Source: Spirochaetales bacterium | GTDB lineage: Bacteria; Spirochaetota; Spirochaetia; Sphaerochaetales; Sphaerochaetaceae | Reading direction: 5' to 3' | DNA length: 5,151 nt | NCBI GenBank assembly: GCA_017614625.1 | Contig: JAGABK010000003.1 | Span: 1 to 5,151 of the forward strand | In this document: positions 1 through 5,151 of the stretch, one piece after another | How positions within the stretch are numbered: position 1 is the first letter of the stretch | Layout: every line of letters starts with the position of its first letter | The notes under the pieces: model-generated | What the model saw: only the letters and a program-made list of their open reading frames with translations | Databases searched by the model: none | Told to the model about the DNA's origin: nothing | Position numbers and translations under genes: made by a program

Positions 1-540
1 AAGCCCCTTGTCTACCCGCAGCCGGTGCTTATCATCGGCACATACAACGAAGACGGAACACCGAACGCGATGAACGCGGCATGGGGAGCCGTGGGCGACG
101 ACCACCAGGTCTTCCTCTGCCTGAGCGAAGACCACAAGACGGTGAAGAACATCCTCAGGCGCAAAGCCTTCACAGTACATATCGCCCAGGAGAAGAACAT
201 GGTCGCATCGGACTATGTGGGAATCGTCTCCGGAAACAAGGTGTCCGACAAAGTAAGAAAAAGCGGCCTCCATGACGAGAAGGCCACTTCCGTTGACGCG
301 CCGGTTTTCACCGACTACGCGATTTGCATGGAATGCGAGCTTGAGTCCTATGAACCCGAGCATTGCCACTGCTTCGGCAACATCGTGGCGACGACAGTCG
401 ACGAGTCGGTCCTCACCGACAGGAAGATAGACATCGCCAAGCTCAAGCCCCTGACCTTCGACATCGAATGCTCCAACTACGTGGCCATGGGCCCGGTGAT
501 CGGAAAGGCATTCAGGGAAGGCCAGGTGCTCAAGGACTGA
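1..540 (+). CDS. Flavin reductase family protein (flavoredoxin-like), 5' end missing
   Basis: An open frame runs from the first base to the TGA at 538-540, giving 179 residues. It is a small FMN-binding split-barrel protein of the flavin reductase/flavoredoxin family, expected to be cytoplasmic and to bind FMN for electron transfer or flavin reduction. The opening residues KPLVYPQPVLIIGTY match the conserved N-terminus of this family, so the true start lies roughly ten residues before the window; the GTG at 25 is internal. Other family hallmarks are PNAMNAAWG, the HKTVKNI stretch, DYVGIVSGNKVSDK, DESVLTDRKID and KLKPLTFD. An unusual cysteine/histidine cluster, CMEC at 325-336 and HCHC at 361-372, sits in the second half. 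The gene converges on the flavodiiron gene with 6 bp between stop codons. Family membership is secure; the physiological partner and substrate are not known from sequence. Confidence 0.9.
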   Translation, partial: KPLVYPQPVLIIGTYNEDGTPNAMNAAWGAVGDDHQVFLCLSEDHKTVKNILRRKAFTVHIAQEKNMVASDYVGIVSGNKVSDKVRKSGLHDEKATSVDAPVFTDYAICMECELESYEPEHCHCFGNIVATTVDESVLTDRKIDIAKLKPLTFDIECSNYVAMGPVIGKAFREGQVLKD

Positions 541-546
541 CCTGCT

Positions 547-2343
547 TCAGCTTATCGGCTCGAAGTCCGCGGCTCCGTGCTTGCAGAGCGGGCAGACGAT
601 GTCCTCGGGCAGCTCATCTCCCTCATAGACATATCCGCAGACCTTGCAGACCCAGCCCTTCTTGCCCTCTGTCTTGGGCTTGGGCTTGACGTTGGACTGG
701 TAGTAGTTGTAGGTCATCGTCTCCTTGTCGCTCAGCACGCGCGCCTCTGTGACGGTGCAGATGAACATTCCGTGGGTGTCCAGGTCCACGTAGCGCTCAA
801 CCTTCAGGCTCATCATGGCATTGATGTACTTGGACAGGAAGCGCAGTCCGTTGTCCGAACGCAGGTCCTCGAAATCCGAACCCTCGAACTTGTCTGCCGT
901 GCGGCCGCTCTGGAATCCGAAGCGCTCGAAGACTGAGAACGGGGCCTCCACCGACAGGCAGTTGAGGTTCATCGTTCCGGTCTGTTGCACAACGTGGTGG
1001 GTGTAGTTCTGCTTGTTGATGCACACCGCGATCCTGTTGGGCGAGTTGGTCACCTGCGAGACGGTGTTGACTATCATGCCGTTGTCGCGCCTTCCGTCGT
1101 TGGATGTGATCACGTAGAGGCCGTAGCCAATCTTGAACAGTGCGCTCATGTCGTTCTTGTTGACCGTCTTCTCCTGGCGTGCCATGTAGTCCTTGCAGAG
1201 CTCGGCGGCAAGGGCCTCGATCTGGGCCTTGCTCTCGTCGTTGAGGGCGCTCTTGATGTGGACCGTGGTCGGCGAGAACGTGATGTTCTTCGAGTTGGCG
1301 AGAAGTCCCGTCATGACCTTGGCCGCCTGAGGGGCCCATGAGCCGTTCTCGATGATTGCGACTGTCCTGTTCTGGTAGTTGCGCTCGGTCAGATGCTCGA
1401 TGAAGGTTCTCATGAACGGGAAGACATCGGCGTTGTAGGTGGTCGATGCCAGTACGAGTCTTCCGTAGCGGAAGGCATCCTCGACCGCCTCTGCCATGTC
1501 GTCGCGGGCCAGATCCGTGACCACGACCTTGGGACATCCGTTGTCCTTGAGCTTCTGCTCGAGCAGCTCGACGGCCTTCTTCGTGTTGCCGTAGACCGAG
1601 GTGTAGGCGATCATGACGCCTTCGCTCTCAACTCCGTAGGAAGACCAGATGTCGTAGAGGTTGATGTAGTATCCGAGATTCTCGGAAAGGACGGGTCCGT
1701 GGAGCGGGCAGATGATGGAGATGTCCAGACCTGCGGCCTTCTTGAGGACGTTCTGGACCTGAGGTCCGTATTTGCCCACGATGCCGAAGTAGTAGCGGCG
1801 TGCCTCGCATGCCCAGTCCTCGTCGGCGTCGAGGGCGCCGAACTTGCCGAATCCGTCGGCGGAGAACAGGACCTTGTCCGTGCTGTCATAGGTCATGACG
1901 ACCTCAGGCCAGTGGACCATGGGGGCGGTCACGAAATTGAGGACATGCTTTCCCAGCTCCAGCGTGCTTCCCTCCCCGACAACGATGCGGCGGTCGGCGA
2001 AGTCCTCTCCGAAGAAGTTCTTCATCATGGGGAACGCCTTGGCCGATGAGACCACGGTCGTTTTCGGATAGGTCTTCATGAAGGCGGCGATGTTGGCCGA
2101 GTGGTCGGGCTCCATGTGCTGGACCACCAGGTAGTCCGGCTTGCGGTTTCCCAGGGCCTTCTGGATGTTGTCGAGCCACTGGTGGGTGAAGCGTCTGTCG
2201 ACGGTGTCCATCACGGCGACCTTGCTGTCCATGATCAGATATGAATTGTACGCCATTCCGTTGGGTACGATGTACTGACCCTCGAATAGATCTATCTCGT
2301 GGTCGTTTACTCCGACATAGATGATATCGTTTGTGATTTTCAT
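547..2343 (-). CDS. Flavodiiron protein fused to flavin reductase-like and rubredoxin domains
   Basis: This encodes 598 residues, about 200 longer than a core flavodiiron protein. Such enzymes reduce O2 to water and/or NO to N2O in the cytoplasm of anaerobes. Residues 1-240 are the metallo-beta-lactamase-like diiron domain, with predicted ligands H76, E78, D80 (in HMEPDH), H144, D163 and H215. Residues about 243-385 are the flavodoxin domain with the FMN phosphate loop TSVYGNTK at 248-255. Residues about 398-550 resemble a flavin reductase split barrel (SALFKIGYGLYVIT, MIVNTVSQV). Residues 563-598 are a rubredoxin with CKVCGYVYEG and CPLC, iron ligands C566, C569, C584 and C587. The start at 2343 is chosen because MKITNDIIYVG begins the family homology and AGGAG lies 6 bases upstream. 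The frame is open back to an ATG at 2460, but that adds 39 unrelated residues read from the terminator region. By inference, electrons could pass from NAD(P)H or a partner through the internal flavin and rubredoxin to the diiron site. Confidence 0.93.
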   Translation of the reverse strand: MKITNDIIYVGVNDHEIDLFEGQYIVPNGMAYNSYLIMDSKVAVMDTVDRRFTHQWLDNIQKALGNRKPDYLVVQHMEPDHSANIAAFMKTYPKTTVVSSAKAFPMMKNFFGEDFADRRIVVGEGSTLELGKHVLNFVTAPMVHWPEVVMTYDSTDKVLFSADGFGKFGALDADEDWACEARRYYFGIVGKYGPQVQNVLKKAAGLDISIICPLHGPVLSENLGYYINLYDIWSSYGVESEGVMIAYTSVYGNTKKAVELLEQKLKDNGCPKVVVTDLARDDMAEAVEDAFRYGRLVLASTTYNADVFPFMRTFIEHLTERNYQNRTVAIIENGSWAPQAAKVMTGLLANSKNITFSPTTVHIKSALNDESKAQIEALAAELCKDYMARQEKTVNKNDMSALFKIGYGLYVITSNDGRRDNGMIVNTVSQVTNSPNRIAVCINKQNYTHHVVQQTGTMNLNCLSVEAPFSVFERFGFQSGRTADKFEGSDFEDLRSDNGLRFLSKYINAMMSLKVERYVDLDTHGMFICTVTEARVLSDKETMTYNYYQSNVKPKPKTEGKKGWVCKVCGYVYEGDELPEDIVCPLCKHGAADFEPIS

Positions 2344-2349
2344 TGGATG

Positions 2350-2354
2350 CTCCT
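2350..2354 (-). promoter_or_regulatory. Shine-Dalgarno site of the flavodiiron gene
   Basis: The minus strand reads AGGAG here, followed by six bases (CATCCA) and the ATG at 2343. It fixes the start at 2343 rather than the in-frame ATG at 2460. Confidence 0.8.
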
Positions 2355-2378
2355 GAAAATGTTTTTCTGTGTACCTGA

Positions 2379-2406
2379 AATATAACATAGAAGCAGATGA
2401 AAACAA
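2379..2406 (-). promoter_or_regulatory. Candidate promoter of the flavodiiron gene
   Basis: On the minus strand TTGTTT (2401-2406) is followed after 16 bases by TATATT (2379-2384), a fair sigma-70-type -35/-10 pair. The same bases also fit two other models: the Bacteroidota form TTTG, 19 bases, TAnnTTTG with one mismatch, and an archaeal TATA-like box TTATATTT about 35 bases before the start codon. The element lies in an AT-rich patch between the hairpin and the ribosome binding site. The leader would be about 12-30 nt depending on the model. The position is well supported by context, but which transcription machinery reads it is not decided. Confidence 0.45.
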
Positions 2407-2454
2407 AACGGAAGTTAAGCCTGAAACCCATGGAACAGGGTTTTCAGGCTTAAC
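2400..2454 (-). terminator. Hairpin plus T-rich tract, probable terminator of asnB-glnN
   Basis: The arms GTTAAGCCTGAAACCC (2414-2429) and GGGTTTTCAGGCTTAAC (2438-2454) are complementary apart from one bulged base and enclose an 8-base loop. Read on the minus strand, the stem is followed after five bases by TTTTGTTTT (2400-2408), as expected of a factor-independent terminator for glnN. The plus strand has no T tract after the stem, so it is not bidirectional. The stem begins about 42 bases after the glnN stop. The short gap between stem and T tract is slightly unusual. If the host is an archaeon, the T tract alone could terminate. Confidence 0.75.
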
Positions 2455-2496
2455 ATCCAAGCTTGCGGAGTATGGTATGTGTATTCCGGGCCTGAC

Positions 2497-4602
2497 TCAG
2501 ACGGAGAACAGCAGCTGGCGGTATGTCGGATACGGCCAGTATCCGTCCGGAACGAGCTGCTCGGCGTCGTTGGCCGCGAGCCTTATGTCCTCCATGACGG
2601 ATAGGACCTTGTCGTGGTAGTACGCGGCTGTCGCGACCGTCATGTCCGCAGGAGCGCCGTCCACGGAGGCCGAAAGCTTCTCGATCAGAGCGGCAAGCTC
2701 CCTGTTGTCCTTGGAGAGGCGCAGGCACTCTGTGTACTCCACGTCCGATTCGTCCTTGCCGAAGATGCCGATCTTGTCCGTCAGGGTCCTGCACAGGGCT
2801 CCCTCGAAGGCGGACACGGCGGGGATGATCTCCCTTCTGACCATTCCCAGCAGGGTCTTGGCCTCGATGGAGATGATGTTGCAGTAGTTCTCGATTCCCA
2901 CTTCCTCGCGTGCGGCCATCTCGGACTTCGTCATGACCTCGTGTCTCTCCATGAGGGAGATGTTCTTGTCGCAGAGGTAGCGCTCCATGGCCTGGGCCGT
3001 GGTGCGAAGGTTGCTCAGTCCCCTTCTCTTTGCCTCGTCGACCCATGACTGGTCGTAGCCGTTTCCGTTGAAGATGATCCTGCAGTGCTCGGTGAACTGC
3101 TTCTTCAGCAGGTCGTGCAGCGCGCTGTTCATCTCGTCTGCGGGAACCTTCTCGAGGATGTCTGCGAACTCGCCGAGCTTGTCGGCCATGATGGTGTTGA
3201 GCACGGTGTTCGGCTCGGAGATGGACTGGCTGGAGCCGGGCATGCGGAACTCGAACTTGTTTCCTGTGAAGGCCACGGGGCTGGTGCGGTTGCGGTCTGT
3301 CGTGTCGCGCGGGATGAACGGCATGGAATCGATGCCGATCTTGATGGGCTTGACTGCCTGTGCGCCGTAGCTGGTCTCGTTGATGATCGAATCGATCACG
3401 CCCTGCAGCTCGGTGCCGAGGAAGATTGAGATGATTGCCGGGGGCGCTTCGTTTCCGCCGAGCCTGTGGTCGTTTCCGGCGAACGAGACGCTGTATCGCA
3501 GGAGGTCCTGGTACTCATCCACTGCGCTGACGAAGGCCGAGAGGAAAAGCAGGAACTGCGCGTTCTGGGCCGGGGTCTTTCCGGGCGAGAGCAGGTTCTT
3601 GCCCCTGTTGGTGGCCACGGACCAGTTGTTGTGCTTTCCGCTTCCGTTGACCCCGTCGAAGGGTTTCTCTGCCAGAAGGCACACCAGGCCGTGGCGGTCT
3701 GCGACCTTCCTCATTATGTTCATGGTAAGCTGGTTCTGGTCGTTTGCGCTGTTGCAGTCGGTGTAGATCGGCGCCATCTCATGCTGAGACGGGGCGACCT
3801 CGTTGTGCTTTGTCTTGGCAAGGACGCCGAGTTTCCACAGCTCTGTCTCCAGGTCCTTCATGTAGGCCGAGACGCGCGGCTTGATGGAGCCGAAGTAATG
3901 GTCGTCCAGCTCCTGCGTCTTGGGCGGCTTGGCGCCGAAAAGAGTGCGGCCGCAGATCCTCAGGTCCTCCCTCTTATTGAACATCTCCTTGTCCAGGAGG
4001 AAGTATTCCTGCTCCGATCCTACCATGGAGGTGACGGACTTGGTCTCGGTGTCTCCGAACAGCCTCAGGACCCTGAGGGCCTGCTTGTTCAGGGCCTTGA
4101 TGGACCTGAGAAGCGGTGTCTTGCGGTCAAGAGATTCGCCCGAATAGGAGAAGAACACCGTGGGGATGCACAGGCTGCCGTCCTCGACGAACGCGTAGGA
4201 TGTGGGATCCCATGCGCTGTATCCGCGGGCCTCGAAGGTCGCCCTGAGGCCGCCCGAGGGGAAGCTGGAGGCATCCGGTTCGCCCTTGACGAGCTCCTTG
4301 CCTGAGAACTCCATGATCACGCGTCCCTTTCCGACGGGCTCGATGAAGCTCTCGTGCTTCTCTGCGGTTCCTCCGGTCAGCGGCTGGAACCAGTGGGTGA
4401 AATGGGTGGCGCCCAGGCCTATGGCCCATTCCTTCATGCCCTTTGCTATGGCGTCTGCGGTCTCCATCGACAGGCTGGAGCCGGTCTCGAGACACTTGCG
4501 GTACTCTGCTACGATGAAGGCGGGAACATACCGCTCCATCTTGTCTTCCGTGAATACGTGACTTGCGAACACTTCGGTCACATCAGCTCTTTCTTCCTTC
4601 AT
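2497..4602 (-). CDS. glnN: Glutamine synthetase type III
   Basis: A 701-residue protein, the normal length for type III glutamine synthetase and far longer than type I (about 450-470). It makes glutamine from glutamate, ammonium and ATP in the cytoplasm. Visible signatures are the type III N-terminal block THFTHWFQPLTGGTAEKHESF-like at 66-86 (ending at F86), GSEQEYFL at 195-202 with metal-binding glutamates, KHNEVAPSQHEMAP at 265-278, the NGSGKHNNWS loop at 319-328, RLGGNEAPPAI at 380-390, and RNRTSPVAFTGNKFEFRMPG at 437-456. The C-terminal helical extension of type III enzymes is present. ATG 4602 is preceded by a near-perfect Shine-Dalgarno at the right distance. It follows asnB by 15 bp and should be cotranscribed with it. 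No adenylylation site like that of type I enzymes is expected. The reading frame is intact and no key motif is missing. Confidence 0.97.
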   Translation of the reverse strand: MKEERADVTEVFASHVFTEDKMERYVPAFIVAEYRKCLETGSSLSMETADAIAKGMKEWAIGLGATHFTHWFQPLTGGTAEKHESFIEPVGKGRVIMEFSGKELVKGEPDASSFPSGGLRATFEARGYSAWDPTSYAFVEDGSLCIPTVFFSYSGESLDRKTPLLRSIKALNKQALRVLRLFGDTETKSVTSMVGSEQEYFLLDKEMFNKREDLRICGRTLFGAKPPKTQELDDHYFGSIKPRVSAYMKDLETELWKLGVLAKTKHNEVAPSQHEMAPIYTDCNSANDQNQLTMNIMRKVADRHGLVCLLAEKPFDGVNGSGKHNNWSVATNRGKNLLSPGKTPAQNAQFLLFLSAFVSAVDEYQDLLRYSVSFAGNDHRLGGNEAPPAIISIFLGTELQGVIDSIINETSYGAQAVKPIKIGIDSMPFIPRDTTDRNRTSPVAFTGNKFEFRMPGSSQSISEPNTVLNTIMADKLGEFADILEKVPADEMNSALHDLLKKQFTEHCRIIFNGNGYDQSWVDEAKRRGLSNLRTTAQAMERYLCDKNISLMERHEVMTKSEMAAREEVGIENYCNIISIEAKTLLGMVRREIIPAVSAFEGALCRTLTDKIGIFGKDESDVEYTECLRLSKDNRELAALIEKLSASVDGAPADMTVATAAYYHDKVLSVMEDIRLAANDAEQLVPDGYWPYPTYRQLLFSV

Positions 4603-4606
4603 GTCT

Positions 4607-4614
4607 CCCCTCCT
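4607..4614 (-). promoter_or_regulatory. Strong Shine-Dalgarno site of glnN
   Basis: The minus strand reads AGGAGGGG between the asnB stop (4618-4620) and the glnN ATG (4600-4602). The AGGAGG core is six bases from the ATG. It shows independent translation initiation of the second gene in a tight operon and argues that the host relies on Shine-Dalgarno pairing. Confidence 0.85.
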
Positions 4615-4617
4615 GAC

Positions 4618-5151
4618 TCAGATTCCGCTTGCTCCGTAGTTCGAAAGAACCCTTGCCGACGGATCGTTCACATCGCAGCCCTTCCAGCTCCTGTTGGGCA
4701 TCCAGAAATCCGGAATCATTTCGCCCTGACCCGGATAATGCTTCTCGAATATCTCCCTGTACAGCAGGCTTTCCTTTGTGAACGGCCTGCCGTGGGAATA
4801 CTTCTCACAACCTGACTTGAACTCCTCTTCCGTGAATTTCGACTCGGCGTACTCCTTCAGGCCGTCGACCATGCTGTGGCCCACTGCATCCGAGAACGCG
4901 GCCTTCTGCCTCCAGAGGATGGCCTCCGGCAGGATACGGTCCTTCTCGAAAGCCCTGCGCAGCAGGTACTTTCCTATGTTCCAGCGGTTCATCTTCATGG
5001 CCGGGTCGATGGACATGACATACCTGACGAACTCCAGGTCCCCGAACGGAACGCGTCCCTCAATCGAATTGTCGGAGATACACCTGTCTGCCCTGAGAAC
5101 ATCATAGTAATGAAGCTCACGGATACGCTTCTGGGCCTCCGTCTGGAAGGC
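4618..5151 (-). CDS. asnB: Asparagine synthase (glutamine-hydrolysing), C-terminal part only
   Basis: An open frame enters from the right edge and ends at TGA 4618-4620, giving the last 177 residues. A full AsnB is about 550 residues, so the N-terminal glutaminase domain and the ATP pyrophosphatase loop lie outside the window; the ATG at 5016 is internal. AsnB converts aspartate, glutamine and ATP to asparagine, glutamate, AMP and pyrophosphate in the cytoplasm. Family hallmarks in order are YYDVLRADR, IEGRVPFGD with the conserved active-site glutamate (window residue 31), IGKYLLRRAFE, ILPEAILWRQKAAFSDAVG with the conserved lysine (residue 83), TKESLLYREIFEKHYPG, and WMPN followed by DPSARVLSNY near the end. 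The C-terminus, with its tyrosine-rich REIFE block and DPSAR, matches the longer AsnB form found in Bacteroides-like bacteria and others rather than the E. coli tail. Several normally fixed positions differ. glnN starts 15 bp downstream. Confidence 0.93.
   Translation of the reverse strand, partial: AFQTEAQKRIRELHYYDVLRADRCISDNSIEGRVPFGDLEFVRYVMSIDPAMKMNRWNIGKYLLRRAFEKDRILPEAILWRQKAAFSDAVGHSMVDGLKEYAESKFTEEEFKSGCEKYSHGRPFTKESLLYREIFEKHYPGQGEMIPDFWMPNRSWKGCDVNDPSARVLSNYGASGI

Noticed and set aside
25..27. GTG at 25 as the start of the flavin reductase
   Set aside because: Conserved family residues KPLVYPQP are encoded before it, so it is an internal valine.
797..1537. A minus-strand open frame of 246 codons overlapping the flavodiiron gene in another frame
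   Set aside because: Arg/Gly/His-rich low-complexity product from frame-shifted reading of the real gene; no sign of a programmed frameshift.
1393..2049. A plus-strand open frame of 218 codons opposite the flavodiiron gene
   Set aside because: Val/Asp/Leu-rich shadow of the conserved diiron and flavodoxin coding sequence with no recognisable domain.
2344..2460. A 39-residue N-terminal extension of the flavodiiron protein from the ATG at 2460
   Set aside because: It is read through the hairpin, T tract and promoter, lacks family similarity, and the ATG at 2343 has a well-placed AGGAG.
2468..2488. Imperfect inverted repeat GGAGTATG / TGTATTCC near the glnN stop, considered as a nitrogen-regulator operator
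   Set aside because: Pairing depends on G-U pairs, and it lies downstream of glnN, not upstream of a nitrogen gene, so an operator role is unlikely.
3466..4305. A long plus-strand open frame (279 codons) opposite glnN
   Set aside because: It lies wholly antisense to an intact, well-conserved gene, its product resembles no family I know, and its composition is that expected of the reverse complement of GC-rich codons.

Overview
The window carries four protein-coding genes and one informative intergenic region. All four genes have close family relatives, and two of them run off the window edges. The gene content points to an anaerobic or microaerophilic prokaryote of moderately high GC. The evidence is an oxygen/NO-scavenging flavodiiron protein, a flavoredoxin-type flavin reductase, and a type III glutamine synthetase, which is common in anaerobic gut and sediment microbes. 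All four genes end in TGA, the two visible start sites have strong Shine-Dalgarno sequences, and AGG is the commonest arginine codon in the partial asnB (9 of 15 by hand count). This pattern would suit a Methanomassiliicoccales-like archaeon, but Coriobacteriia, Spirochaetes or Bacteroidales cannot be excluded, so the domain of life is left open.

Layout: positions 1-540 (+) hold the 3' part of a standalone flavin reductase/flavoredoxin gene. Six bases later the stop codon of a convergent gene (547-2343, -) is reached. That gene encodes a 598-residue flavodiiron protein fused to a flavin reductase-like domain and a C-terminal compact rubredoxin. Upstream of it lies a 153-bp intergenic region (2344-2496) with a long hairpin followed on the minus strand by a T-rich tract, a probable promoter, and repeated CCTGAAA heptamers. 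Then comes glnN (2497-4602, -), a full-length 701-residue type III glutamine synthetase. Only 15 bp upstream is the 3' end of asnB (4618-5151, -), a glutamine-hydrolysing asparagine synthetase cut by the window edge.

Functionally there are two modules. asnB-glnN looks like one transcription unit for nitrogen assimilation: GlnN fixes ammonium into glutamine, and AsnB spends glutamine to make asparagine. The flavodiiron fusion appears to be its own unit and should reduce O2 to water and/or NO to N2O, with electron-entry and transfer modules built into one chain. The standalone flavin reductase may share its redox context but is transcribed towards it.

I saw no tRNA, rRNA, CRISPR array, insertion sequence or attachment site. 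The nearest thing to an unusual system is the multi-domain flavodiiron protein and its compact control region.
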